Shown one piece after another: positions 52,341 through 63,990 of a stretch of 64,000 bases of DNA. Origin of the DNA: Butyrivibrio sp. (lineage in GTDB: Bacteria; Bacillota; Clostridia; Lachnospirales; Lachnospiraceae); assembly GCA_015056575.1 (NCBI GenBank), contig SVGA01000007.1, forward strand, positions 106,938-170,937. The letters are read 5' to 3'. Made by a program: the position numbers and the translations under genes. The notes below the pieces were generated by a model that did not search any database, was not told the DNA's origin, and saw nothing but the letters and a program-made list of their open reading frames with translations. Within the stretch, counting starts at the first letter, position 1. Each line of letters opens with the position of its first letter.

Positions 52341-52420
52341 ATCAGTAAATATGCGGTGTTTATACTTTTTTTACAATTGGGACATGACGAAATTGTATCA
52401 ACCGTTCAATTGAAAAACGA

Positions 52421-52457
52421 GGACCTGTGGACTAGGATAGTCTATGGGTCCATTTTT
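52421..52457 (+). terminator. Hairpin with T run between signalling cluster and galactanase
   Basis: A 13-bp stem (three G-U pairs), GGACCTGTGGACT with AGTCTATGGGTCC, with loop AGGAT, then CATTTTT. It ends the signalling transcript, or acts as an attenuator in the galactanase leader if transcription starts near 52373. Confidence 0.75.
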
Positions 52458-52466
52458 GTGTGCTGA

Positions 52467-56177
<3,711 letters not shown>

Positions 56178-56212
56178 TGGAATAATGGCAGCATAAAGAA
56201 TTGTAATATGAG

Positions 56213-56249
56213 AGCAGGGAATCCGACAGGGTACGGATTCCCTGCTTTT
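56213..56249 (+). terminator. Terminator of the galactanase gene
   Basis: A perfect 13-bp stem, AGCAGGGAATCCG with CGGATTCCCTGCT, an 8-base loop and TTTT after it. Confidence 0.9.
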
Positions 56250-56288
56250 GTGATATGATTAGTAAAGACGTTTTATGGGAGGAACATT

Positions 56289-56780
56289 ATGACTGCAAAC
56301 TGCCAGCTTACAACCCTGTGTTATCTGGAGCGGGACGATAAGTATCTCATGCTTCACAGGGTTTCCAAGAAGAATGATATAAATAAAGACAAATGGATTG
56401 GCGTGGGCGGACACTTCGAAGACCTTGAGAGCCCCGAAGAATGCGTAAAAAGAGAAGTTTTAGAGGAGACAGGCTATGATATTCCCACGGAAGCCTTTGA
56501 ATATCGCGGGATCATAACTTTTATCTCCGATAAGGGAGACTACGAGCTAATGAGCCTTTTTACGGCGCCATGTCCCGACGGGGACCCTATTTCCTGCAAT
56601 GAGGGAGAACTTGTTTTTGTTGGAAAAAAAGACGTCTATGATCTGAACCTCTGGGAAGGTGATAAGATTTTCTTCAGACTCCTGGAGGAAAGGCGGGATT
56701 TCTTTTCCCTGAAAATGGCCTACGATACGGACGACAATCTCAGAGAGGCGGTACTTGACGGAAGGAACATCAATGACTGA
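56289..56780 (+). CDS. NUDIX hydrolase (8-oxo-dGTP diphosphatase-like)
   Basis: A 163-residue NUDIX protein. The Nudix box reads GGHFEDLESPEECVKREVLEETGYD near 38-62 with all metal-binding glutamates. The N-terminal TLCYLERDDKYLMLHRV and the length suit the MutT/YtkD-like group that cleans oxidised nucleotides, but specificity is uncertain. Start ATG 56289 follows GGGAGGA. The end overlaps the MATE start by 8 bases. Confidence 0.88.
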   Translation: MTANCQLTTLCYLERDDKYLMLHRVSKKNDINKDKWIGVGGHFEDLESPEECVKREVLEETGYDIPTEAFEYRGIITFISDKGDYELMSLFTAPCPDGDPISCNEGELVFVGKKDVYDLNLWEGDKIFFRLLEERRDFFSLKMAYDTDDNLREAVLDGRNIND

Positions 56781-58092
56781 AGGTTCTATTACCAAAAATC
56801 TGGTGCTGTTTGCCATACCGCTGTTCTTCGGACAGCTCTTGCAGCAGCTTTACAACGTTGTGGATTCCGTAGTTGTGGGAAATGTCCTGGGAAAAGAGGC
56901 ATTGGCGGCAGTCAGCACATCGGGAAGTCTGATATTTCTTATGGTGGGATTTATCAACGGACTGTTCATGGGAAGCAGCGTTATCATAGGAAAGAGCTAC
57001 GGAGCAAGAGATTTTAACAGGGTTTCAATGGCGGCTCATACGGGAATTGCATTTGCCGGGCTTATGGGTATAACCCTGTCGGTGGTGGGCTTTTTCTTTA
57101 CCCCGGTTATCCTTGGATGGATGGGCACACCGGCGGATGTAATGGCAAATTCCGTGCTGTATTTCAGGATATATTTCCTGGGCGGTCTTGGAAACATCAT
57201 GTACAGCGCATGCTGCGGCGTTTTTCAGGCGGTGGGAGATTCCAAGCGCCCTCTGTACTACCTTATGGTCAGCACGGTGCTCAACACTATTCTGGATATT
57301 GCCTTTGTAAAGTTCCTGGGAATGGGTATCGGAGGAGCAGCCTTTGCCACCATAATCGCTCAGTTTGTCAGCGCGATCCTTGCCTTTGTGAAGCTTACAA
57401 GAGTGGATGGACCCCACAGGATATATATTAGTAAACTCAGGATGGATGGAGAACTCCTAAAGAAGGAACTGGCCCTTGGTTTTCCCACGGGAATACAGAA
57501 CAGCGTTATCGCCATAGGTAATGTGGTGCTTCAGTCCAACATCAATGCCTTTGGGTCCGTTGCCATGGCGGCCTGTGGAAGCTACTTCAAGATCGAGGGA
57601 TTTGTCTTTCTGCCCATCACCTGCATGTGCATGGCGCTTACGACATTTGTGAGCCAGAACCTGGGAGCGGGAGAGGTGGAAAGAGTTAAGAAGGGCGCCA
57701 TAACAGGAAGTGCCATCAGCGTAAGCTGCGCCGAGATGATCGGGGTTATCGTATTTACCTTTGCACCGTTACTCTTAAGCATGTTCTCCAAGGAACCGGG
57801 AGTTATTGCCATCGGGACCACCCAGGCCAGAACCGAGTCGCTGTTTTACTGTCTTCTGGCTTTAAGCCACTGCCTTGCGGGAATATACAGAGGAGCAGGC
57901 AAGACCACTATCCCCATGATAGTCATGCTTTCAAGCTGGTGCCTTCTTCGAATCACCTATATCACTATAATCGTTCGTATCATCCCTGTGGTAAACGTTA
58001 TTTTCTGGGCATATCCTTTGACATGGTCGGTGAGCACGATAGTTTTCATCATCTATTATTTCAAAGGAAGCTGGCTTAAGCAGATCGGATAA
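56773..58092 (+). CDS. MATE-family efflux transporter
   Basis: A 439-residue, twelve-helix transporter with family features: ITKNLVLFAIPLFFGQLLQQLYNVVDSVVVGN at the start and two homologous halves. The ATG at 56773 has GGAAGGA six bases upstream; the in-frame TTG at 56755 is less likely. It overlaps the NUDIX stop by 8 bases, indicating coupled translation. Substrate (drug or metabolite) unknown. Confidence 0.92.
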   Translation: MTEGSITKNLVLFAIPLFFGQLLQQLYNVVDSVVVGNVLGKEALAAVSTSGSLIFLMVGFINGLFMGSSVIIGKSYGARDFNRVSMAAHTGIAFAGLMGITLSVVGFFFTPVILGWMGTPADVMANSVLYFRIYFLGGLGNIMYSACCGVFQAVGDSKRPLYYLMVSTVLNTILDIAFVKFLGMGIGGAAFATIIAQFVSAILAFVKLTRVDGPHRIYISKLRMDGELLKKELALGFPTGIQNSVIAIGNVVLQSNINAFGSVAMAACGSYFKIEGFVFLPITCMCMALTTFVSQNLGAGEVERVKKGAITGSAISVSCAEMIGVIVFTFAPLLLSMFSKEPGVIAIGTTQARTESLFYCLLALSHCLAGIYRGAGKTTIPMIVMLSSWCLLRITYITIIVRIIPVVNVIFWAYPLTWSVSTIVFIIYYFKGSWLKQIG

Positions 58093-58100
58093 ATTATTCC

Positions 58101-58129
58101 TTGCAAATATTGAAAGAGGGATGTATAAT
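58101..58129 (+). promoter_or_regulatory. Consensus promoter of the nucleoside hydrolase/ECF unit
   Basis: TTGCAA at 58101-58106 and perfect TATAAT at 58124-58129 are 17 bases apart. Transcription is expected to start near 58136, leaving a 148-base leader that holds a pseudoknot-like element and a terminator. Confidence 0.85.
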
Positions 58130-58140
58130 TTTTATTCGCA

Positions 58141-58190
58141 ACAAACGACAGTTCATTTGTACCTTCCTGTCGCTAAACAAAACCGGGACT
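58141..58190 (+). ncRNA. Candidate preQ1-I-like riboswitch aptamer in the leader
   Basis: Stem CGACAG (58146-58151) pairs with CTGTCG (58167-58172) around a 15-base loop that starts GTTC and contains ACC. An A-rich tail, CTAAACAAAACC (58173-58184), follows, then GGGAC, which can pair with GTACC in the loop apart from one mismatch to give an H-type pseudoknot. Short stem, loop and A-rich tail with a GG-containing 3' end are the features of preQ1 class I aptamers. Pairing is not perfect and an alternative UUUGU/ACAAA pairing exists, so this is a candidate only. Confidence 0.45.
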
Positions 58191-58217
58191 ACATGGAATA
58201 ACTATGTTTATCTATGT

Positions 58218-58246
58218 GGCTCTGCGGAATGCAGAGCCTTTTTTAT
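58218..58246 (+). terminator. Terminator in the leader (riboswitch expression platform or MATE terminator)
   Basis: Stem GGCTCTGC with GCAGAGCC, loop GGAAT... short, then TTTTTTATT. It lies after the promoter at 58101 and before the nucleoside hydrolase gene, so it would stop the new transcript unless relieved. Confidence 0.85.
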
Positions 58247-58283
58247 TCGATAGTAATTTTCTGTGCAGATCCCCAGGAGAAAA

Positions 58284-59258
58284 ATGAAGAAGATCATAAT
58301 TGACTGCGACCCCGGAATCGATGATTCCCTGGCCATTATGCTGGCGCTTAGGAGCCCTGAGGTTGAGGTTCTCGGGATCACTGTGGTTGCCGGCAATTCC
58401 CCCGTGGAGCTTGGATTTGACAATGCTAAGAGAATCCTTGACTTTATCGGGAGGCTGGATGTTCCGGTTTATGTGGGTGCGGACAGACCAAGAGAAAGAG
58501 AATATGTAAATGCCCTCGATACCCACGGAGAGGATGGCCTTGGTGAGAGCTTTTTGCCAAAGGTTGAAGGGCAAGAGATCCCGCAGGAGTCTGCGGTTTC
58601 ATTCATGAAGCGAACCCTTAAAGCCGGTGATGTGTCAGTGGTGGCCCTGGGACCCTTAACAAACCTTGCCTGCCTTATTGATGAGGATAAGGATGCTTTT
58701 CTTTCCATAGAGAGGCTGGTTTCCATGGGAGGGAACTTCAGAAGTCACGGCAACTGCTCGCCGGTGGCGGAGTACAACTACTGGGAGGATCCCCACAGTG
58801 CCAAGGCGGTGTTTGAAACCCTCTACGAGAACGGCCGCAGGATCGAGATGGTGGGACTTGACGTCACAAGACAGATCGTGCTTACGCCGCAGATCCTTTT
58901 GTCCATGAAAAAGATAAATCCCCGGGTGGGAGACTTTGTGGAGAAGATCACGGACTTCTATTTTAAGTTCCACTGGGAGTGGGAGCACATAAGAGGGTGC
59001 GTTATTAATGATCCGCTGGCTGTTGCACAGTTTATAGATTGCGGGATCTTAAAGGGCTTTGAAGCCTACACGGATGTGGAGACAGGCGGAATAAGCCTTG
59101 GACAGACGGTTGTTGATTCCATGGGATTCTACAGAAGGCAGAGCAACGCTGTTATCTACACAGAGGTTGACAGGAAGGCTTTCTGGGAGATGTTCCTTAC
59201 AAGGCTCCTTGAAGCAAAGCCCGAAGAGATCGAAACCATATTAAAAGAAATAAACTAA
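58284..59258 (+). CDS. IU-type nucleoside hydrolase (candidate queuosine hydrolase, QueK-like)
   Basis: A 324-residue nucleoside hydrolase with the calcium-binding DCDPGIDDSLA at residues 6-16 and the VEYNYWEDPHSAKAVF motif of the inosine-uridine hydrolase family. ATG 58284 follows AGGAGA; it aligns with the family N-terminus, unlike the upstream GTG at 58263. In Clostridioides difficile a member of this family (QueK) releases queuine from queuosine. That role fits here because of the preQ1-like leader and the adjoining ECF S component, but the usual partner QueL is not in the window. Salvage of ordinary nucleosides is the alternative. Confidence 0.85.
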   Translation: MKKIIIDCDPGIDDSLAIMLALRSPEVEVLGITVVAGNSPVELGFDNAKRILDFIGRLDVPVYVGADRPREREYVNALDTHGEDGLGESFLPKVEGQEIPQESAVSFMKRTLKAGDVSVVALGPLTNLACLIDEDKDAFLSIERLVSMGGNFRSHGNCSPVAEYNYWEDPHSAKAVFETLYENGRRIEMVGLDVTRQIVLTPQILLSMKKINPRVGDFVEKITDFYFKFHWEWEHIRGCVINDPLAVAQFIDCGILKGFEAYTDVETGGISLGQTVVDSMGFYRRQSNAVIYTEVDRKAFWEMFLTRLLEAKPEEIETILKEIN

Positions 59259-59287
59259 AGATTGAATTGAATGGAGAAGAAATCATT

Positions 59288-59863
59288 ATGACAAGCAGAA
59301 CCAAGAAACTTACCATGATCGCTCTGGCGGTTGCCATCAACATTGTAGGAAGCAAGATAGCTCTTTTCTTAAGCCTTCCCATCTTCCTTGACAGCATCGG
59401 AACCATCCTTGCAGCCATTACACTGGGACCTGTGGCCGGCGGACTTACAGCTCTTGTGGGCGGACTTATAAACGGAGCCTTAGGTGATATCTATGCGATC
59501 TATTTCTCCCTGAGCGGAGTTCTTATGGGCGTTATCGCAGGACTTTTGTTTTATAAAAAGAAGCTAAACTACGTTCATGCCCTTTGGAAATGCCTTATCG
59601 TAACACTTCCGGCATCCGCGCTGTCAGCCTGCATTGAGACCTTCCTGTTCGGAGGGATCACCTCTGCTGCAGTTACAACCGTGATCATCCAGGCACTTTC
59701 CCAGACGGCACTTAAACTTCTTGGAAGCGCATTTGTAACACAGGCCGTTACCGACTATGTGGACAAGCTTGTTGCCATCCTGCTAGTAATAGCCTGCGTT
59801 AAGCATCTTCCCTATGAACTTACTCATTTTGAGGAAAAAGAGTCGAAGGAGGCGACAGCTTAA
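59288..59863 (+). CDS. ECF transporter S component (substrate unknown; queuosine/queuine-type candidate)
   Basis: A 191-residue membrane protein with about six helices. It has the S-component outline: LTMIALAVAINIVGSKIAL, LPIFLDSIGTILAAITLGPVAGGLTALVGG, and a C-terminal helix. No ECF ATPase or T subunit is next to it, so it would use a shared module encoded elsewhere. ATG 59288 with GGAGAAG upstream is preferred over TTG 59267. It lies 29 bases after the nucleoside hydrolase. Substrate is probably the compound acted on by that enzyme. It strongly resembles the membrane domain of the HD-GYP protein at 7900. Confidence 0.82.
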   Translation: MTSRTKKLTMIALAVAINIVGSKIALFLSLPIFLDSIGTILAAITLGPVAGGLTALVGGLINGALGDIYAIYFSLSGVLMGVIAGLLFYKKKLNYVHALWKCLIVTLPASALSACIETFLFGGITSAAVTTVIIQALSQTALKLLGSAFVTQAVTDYVDKLVAILLVIACVKHLPYELTHFEEKESKEATA

Positions 59864-59864
59864 G

Positions 59865-60509
59865 TCACCAGATAAAGTTGGACTTTAGCTGTTCCCCATT
59901 ATCTATAAGAAGATCCTGGCCGGTCATGCTCCTGTTTACATTGGTAAGAAAGTAGGACAGATCGGCTATCTCATCGGCAGATGCCCAGCGGTGGAGAAGA
60001 GTTTCATCAAGGCATTTCTCCATGAGAACCGGGTCATCCATAATATGAGCGTTTAAGGGGGTGTAGACACCTCCTGCAGATATGCTGTTAGCAGTAGCAC
60101 CGTACTTGGAGATCCTAAGTGCGGTGTTTTTCATATAAGTTACAACCCCGCCCTTGCTGGCGGCATATTCGGGGAATTCGGCACCGTTTGAGGCGCTGGA
60201 GGATGCCATGAAAAGGACTGAGTGAATATCCTTATGGAAGGCGTACTTCTCGGTAACGGCCATGGTGGCGGTGAGGTTTGTGTATATGACCCCCGGACCT
60301 TCCTGAATTCCGGCATTGTTAATAAGAACCTCCACACCGTCAATGTCAGGAAGTTCTCCTTTTATGTCCACGATCATGTGAGTGTAGGAGGGGGCGCTAA
60401 AGCCTGCTTCGTTTACGTCAAAGCCAATGACCTTGTGGCCCTCTTTAATATATTTTTTGGCGCAGGCAAGACCAATCCCGCGGCTTGTTCCTGTGATAAG
60501 TATTTTCAT
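59865..60509 (-). CDS. Short-chain dehydrogenase/reductase (SDR)
   Basis: A 214-residue classical SDR. The NAD(P) site is TGTSRGIGLACA near 7-18, NNAGIQ lies near 64-69, and the catalytic YAASKGG has Tyr and Lys in the expected spacing with Ser in ASSSAS. C-terminal SMTGQDLLIDNG is family typical. Substrate unknown. It overlaps the end of corA by 4 bases (ATGA), so translation is coupled to a magnesium transporter with no obvious functional link. Its stop lies two bases from the end of the convergent S component. Confidence 0.9.
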   Translation of the reverse strand: MKILITGTSRGIGLACAKKYIKEGHKVIGFDVNEAGFSAPSYTHMIVDIKGELPDIDGVEVLINNAGIQEGPGVIYTNLTATMAVTEKYAFHKDIHSVLFMASSSASNGAEFPEYAASKGGVVTYMKNTALRISKYGATANSISAGGVYTPLNAHIMDDPVLMEKCLDETLLHRWASADEIADLSYFLTNVNRSMTGQDLLIDNGEQLKSNFIW

Positions 60510-61426
60510 AGTATTTTTTTAACCTTAAAGAAGATGAGGCTGCCTACTACGATGAGAAGGCTAAGGCCGATGATCACCGGGTAACCGAATATCCATTCAA
60601 GCTCAGGCATGTATTTGAAGTTCATTCCATACCAGCCAACGATGAGAGTCAGAGGCATGAAGATGGTGGTAACCACCGTGAGCACTGTCATGATGCGGTT
60701 CTGCTTAACATCAAGCTGTGACTGATAGAGGTCGTTGAGCTGGATGGTGTAGTCACGAAGATGTGTTGCCGCATCGTAGAGTCTGTCCACTCTGCTGGAA
60801 AACATGTGGAAATATCTGATGTTGTCCTCTTCAAAGAAGCCGTTCTCGTTTTCTTCAAGCTCCTGGCCAAGGTCCTGAAGCTGTTCGTAGTGAATGCGCA
60901 GGTCTCTGATGTCGCCGCGGATCTCGTTGTTGCGCTGGATATGGGCTTCCTCGGCGTTGTCCATTATCTCTTTTTCTATTCCGTCAAGCTCACGCTCATA
61001 GCGCTGCATGATCTGCAGGTCGTTGTGGATTATAAGTTCCAGAAAATCGTAGAGGAAGCGCTCAAGTGATGGCTTTCGCCATTTCTTGTTGCGCCGGATA
61101 CGCTGAACGAGGTTTAATGCGTTCTTGTTCTTGTCGATAAAGACGATGCCTGTCTCGTCCAGAGCAAAAGAAAAGCTCTCGGGAGTCTCCGTACAGGCTG
61201 ACTGCACCGGGATGCAGAAGGTCCCGGTGAGGGAGTCGTAGTTGACCTCGGCTTTGGTGGTGAGAATCTCCTCATTGCTGCTCATATCAAAATCAATGCC
61301 CATGTCAAAGTTCTCGCTCTGTTCAAGCCACTGCTGCGGGGTGAGAATGGCTACAAACGGCGCATCCGCGTCGTGACACTGTTCGGCACTGCATTCTTCA
61401 AGGGTGTTTCTGATCAGATAGTACAT
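60506..61426 (-). CDS. corA: CorA-family magnesium/cobalt transporter
   Basis: A 306-residue CorA-type channel. A long cytoplasmic N-terminal region with helical segments is followed by two C-terminal membrane helices; the family signature YGMNF lies just after the first (about residue 265), with YGMNFKYMPELEW forming the short outer loop. Start ATG 61426 has GGGAGAAA upstream. The SDR gene overlaps its stop. Confidence 0.94.
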   Translation of the reverse strand: MYYLIRNTLEECSAEQCHDADAPFVAILTPQQWLEQSENFDMGIDFDMSSNEEILTTKAEVNYDSLTGTFCIPVQSACTETPESFSFALDETGIVFIDKNKNALNLVQRIRRNKKWRKPSLERFLYDFLELIIHNDLQIMQRYERELDGIEKEIMDNAEEAHIQRNNEIRGDIRDLRIHYEQLQDLGQELEENENGFFEEDNIRYFHMFSSRVDRLYDAATHLRDYTIQLNDLYQSQLDVKQNRIMTVLTVVTTIFMPLTLIVGWYGMNFKYMPELEWIFGYPVIIGLSLLIVVGSLIFFKVKKIL

Positions 61427-61555
61427 ATTTTTCTCCCGGGAATGTAGATTCTTAAAACCTTCTCTTTTATCATAGCACCTTGGGAGTGTAAAATGAAATG
61501 GAATCGGTTAATACAGCGGGTAATTTCATGGATATGAACAGGAAGGGAAAAGCAT

Positions 61556-62383
61556 ATGATCCAGGATATTTCTCCAAGCAGATTTTCTAATGTATACGAG
61601 GATGTTAAGCCGGGGAGCGGAGACTATGTCTTTGCTTTTGACGGTGATGGGAAGGTCCTTCTTAAGAAGGACGGTGGTCTTGTCACCTTTTCCGAGGACT
61701 TTTTGGAAGGAGACGGGAAGGCAATATATCTTTTCTCCATAGATGAGGACAGGTACTTTCTTGCAACTAAAGGTACCAATCCGGGGAAGGAAGGCCTTGA
61801 GTACTATTCCATAAGACAGATCAGGGATAAGTTTTCAGATCAGCCAGGGACAGTGGTTTTTGCGGCTTTTACAGCGTATCATCTCTGGAGATGGTATGCG
61901 GACAACAGATATTGCGGAAGGTGCAGGGGGGAGATGTCCCCTGGCACTACAGAGAGGGCGCTGATATGCCCCGATTGTGGCAACACCGTTTACCCAAGGA
62001 TCAATCCCGCGGTGATCGTTGGGGTTAAGAAGGGGGACTGCCTTCTTCTTACCAAGTACAGGACAGGGTACGGGCACAATGCGCTGGTGGCGGGCTTTAC
62101 GGAGATCGGCGAGACCCTGGAGGAGACGGTAAAGCGCGAAGTGATGGAGGAGACCGGAGTTGAGGTAACCAACATCAGGTACTACAAGTCCCAGCCCTGG
62201 GGAATGGCCCAGGATATTCTGGCGGGATTTTACTGCGATGCCGTCGGAGAGGGGACTATCCATATGGACGATGGAGAGCTTAAGTACGCCCAGTGGGTCA
62301 AACGCGAGGACATCGTTCTTCAGCCCAATAACTTAAGCCTTACCAACGAGATGATGAAGATGTTCAAAGAGGGAAAAGAGTGA
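61556..62383 (+). CDS. nudC: NAD(+)/NADH diphosphatase NudC
   Basis: A 275-residue protein with a zinc ribbon, CGRCRGEMSPG then CPDCGNTVYPRINPAVI (about 121-150), followed by a Nudix box GETLEETVKREVMEETGVE near 192-210. SQPWGMAQDILAGFYCDA after the box (compare the NudC SQPWPFP motif) supports NAD(H) pyrophosphatase or NAD-cap removal. Its start follows GGAAGGGAAAAG. It is 4 bases ahead of the BirA-like gene. Confidence 0.92.
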   Translation: MIQDISPSRFSNVYEDVKPGSGDYVFAFDGDGKVLLKKDGGLVTFSEDFLEGDGKAIYLFSIDEDRYFLATKGTNPGKEGLEYYSIRQIRDKFSDQPGTVVFAAFTAYHLWRWYADNRYCGRCRGEMSPGTTERALICPDCGNTVYPRINPAVIVGVKKGDCLLLTKYRTGYGHNALVAGFTEIGETLEETVKREVMEETGVEVTNIRYYKSQPWGMAQDILAGFYCDAVGEGTIHMDDGELKYAQWVKREDIVLQPNNLSLTNEMMKMFKEGKE

Positions 62384-62387
62384 TCCG

Positions 62388-63176
62388 ATGAGTACAGCTA
62401 AGAAGGTACTTTTTATACTTGAATCCAATAAAGAGGTCTACACCTCCGGGGAAGAGATGGCGGTGCAGTGCGGCGTTTCAAGAAATGCTGTCTGGAAGGC
62501 CATTAAAGAACTTCGGGGAAGAGGCTACCTGATAGAGGCGGCAAGCAACAAGGGCTACAGGCTCTCTTGTGATAACGACATAATTTCCGGGGAGGGAATA
62601 AAGGCATGTCTTCCTGCAGGGGGGAAGAGCCCGGGTGAGATCCTGGTCTTTGACAGCCTGACCTCCACCAGTGACAAGGCAAAAGAACTGGCGATAAAAG
62701 GCGCTCCCCACGGAACTGTGGTGGTTGCGGCGTCCCAAACCCTGGGAAGGGGCAGGAAGGACCATTCCTTCTTTTCTCCGGAAGGCGGACTGTATATGAG
62801 CATCGTGCTAAGACCTGAATATCTTCACAGTACAGACAGCGGGGAACTTATTTCTTTTACCGGGAAGGCCGTTATAAGTGCCATAAGTGAGCTTACCGGG
62901 ATCGAGCCGTATGTAGACGGGATCAACGATCTGTATGTGGATGGGAAAAAGGTATGCGGGATACTGCTTGAGTCCGGCAGTGAGTTTGACAGCGGAACTC
63001 TTCAGTGGATAGTTGCCGGGATAGGGATCAACTTTGACTCTGACATAAACAGTTTTCCCAAAGATGTTAAGGAAAGGGCGTCGAGTCTTTTTCCGAGGGG
63101 AGAGGCAACTGTTTCCAAGAATGCGATGATAGCGGGGGTGATAGGAAAAATTTTGAATTGTCAACCTAATAGCTAA
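62388..63176 (+). CDS. birA: BirA-like biotin repressor/ligase paralogue, lacking C-terminal domain and with altered ligase motifs
   Basis: A 262-residue protein; BirA with a DNA-binding domain is usually about 320. Residues 1-62 form a winged helix (EEMAVQCGVSRNAVWKAIKELRGRGY). The ligase domain keeps SLTSTSDKAKELA, GRGR (120-123) and IVAGIGINF, but the loop continues KDHSFFSP where GRGRxGRxW/F is usual, and the catalytic KWxND motif reads D177-G178-I179-N180-D181, so the conserved lysine is missing. The C-terminal SH3-like domain is absent; the frame ends on the operator. It is probably a biotin-sensing repressor with reduced or no ligase activity. Confidence 0.8.
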   Translation: MSTAKKVLFILESNKEVYTSGEEMAVQCGVSRNAVWKAIKELRGRGYLIEAASNKGYRLSCDNDIISGEGIKACLPAGGKSPGEILVFDSLTSTSDKAKELAIKGAPHGTVVVAASQTLGRGRKDHSFFSPEGGLYMSIVLRPEYLHSTDSGELISFTGKAVISAISELTGIEPYVDGINDLYVDGKKVCGILLESGSEFDSGTLQWIVAGIGINFDSDINSFPKDVKERASSLFPRGEATVSKNAMIAGVIGKILNCQPNS

Positions 63177-63190
63177 CGTTGGTTGACAAT
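63157..63190. promoter_or_regulatory. Perfect BirA-type operator upstream of bioY
   Basis: ATTGTCAACC (63157-63166) and GGTTGACAAT (63181-63190) form a perfect 10-bp inverted repeat separated by 14 bases, matching the family of BirA boxes known in Firmicutes. It overlaps the last codons of the BirA-like gene, and the right half contains the -35 hexamer of the bioY promoter. Confidence 0.88.
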
Positions 63191-63211
63191 GACTGCGGGA
63201 TGTGATACCTT
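63183..63211 (+). promoter_or_regulatory. Probable bioY promoter
   Basis: Perfect TTGACA at 63183-63188 and weak TACCTT at 63206-63211 with a 17-base spacer. Binding at the operator would cover the -35 box. A small GGCAAT/ATTGCC hairpin lies in the leader (63218-63235). Confidence 0.6.
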
Positions 63212-63275
63212 CATATAGGCAATTTTGGGATTGCCTGCTTAATATAAGAAAACAGTAGTTGGAGGATCAGACATC

Positions 63276-63839
63276 ATGAGTAGTGCGAAGGCAGTTAAGA
63301 CAAGAGAGAATTCAAAGGTATTGGACCTGGTGTATATCGCCATCGGAGCGGCGCTTATAGCCATTTGCTCCTGGATAAGCATACCCACCGCGGTTCCCTT
63401 TACCCTTCAGACATTTGCAGTGTTTTTGGTTTTGCTTCTTCTTGGAGGTGAGAGAGGAAGCCTTGCAACCCTGGTATATATTCTTCTCGGAGCGGTTGGA
63501 GTGCCTGTTTTTGCGGGATTTTCCGGAGGCTTCGGAGTCCTTTTGGGAAACACGGGAGGCTATATAATCGGATTTCTGTTTACAGGGCTTATTTACATTC
63601 TTTTCACCCGATTTTTCAAGAGTAGCATCGCTGTAAAGATCCTGGCGCTGGTGATCGGACTTGCGGTATGCTACGCATTCGGAACAGCATGGTTCATGCA
63701 TGTATATATAAAGAGCAGCGGTGAGGTGGGACTTCTTACGGTACTTGGATGGTGCGTATTTCCCTTCATCATTCCGGATCTTCTTAAGATGGCTCTGGCC
63801 GTTGTGCTTTCCGGGAGAATAGCGCCTGTTATCAGGTAA
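63276..63839 (+). CDS. bioY: Biotin transporter BioY (ECF S component)
   Basis: A 187-residue membrane protein with the BioY signature: ISIPTAVPFTLQTFAVFLVLLLLGGERGSLATLVYILLG, then GVPVFAGFSGGFGVLLGNTGGYIIGF. It imports biotin, with or without a shared ECF module. The gene follows the operator and a BirA-like gene, which indicates biotin-repressed expression. GTTGGAGGA at 63259 precedes ATG 63276. A terminator follows. Confidence 0.96.
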   Translation: MSSAKAVKTRENSKVLDLVYIAIGAALIAICSWISIPTAVPFTLQTFAVFLVLLLLGGERGSLATLVYILLGAVGVPVFAGFSGGFGVLLGNTGGYIIGFLFTGLIYILFTRFFKSSIAVKILALVIGLAVCYAFGTAWFMHVYIKSSGEVGLLTVLGWCVFPFIIPDLLKMALAVVLSGRIAPVIR

Positions 63840-63849
63840 AAGAGCTTTT

Positions 63850-63885
63850 GCCTGCTTCGCAGATACTGCGGAGCGGGCTTTTTTA
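63850..63885 (+). terminator. Terminator of bioY
   Basis: A 12-bp stem (two G-U pairs), GCCTGCTTCGCA with TGCGGAGCGGGC, followed by TTTTTTATTT. Confidence 0.88.
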
Positions 63886-63944
63886 TTTACATTAATTCAT
63901 AAATAATGCCTGTTCTGTAGTAAAATCCCGTTTTTGACACCTAA

Positions 63945-63990
63945 AAAGCCGCAATCCCAGTCTATATCTAGGATTACGGCTTTATTTTTA
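63945..63990. terminator. Second hairpin near the window end
   Basis: Arms AAAGCCG / CGGCTTT and AATCC / GGATT, with A-rich sequence before and TATTTTTA after. It probably terminates an unseen convergent gene beyond the window, or works both ways. Confidence 0.65.
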
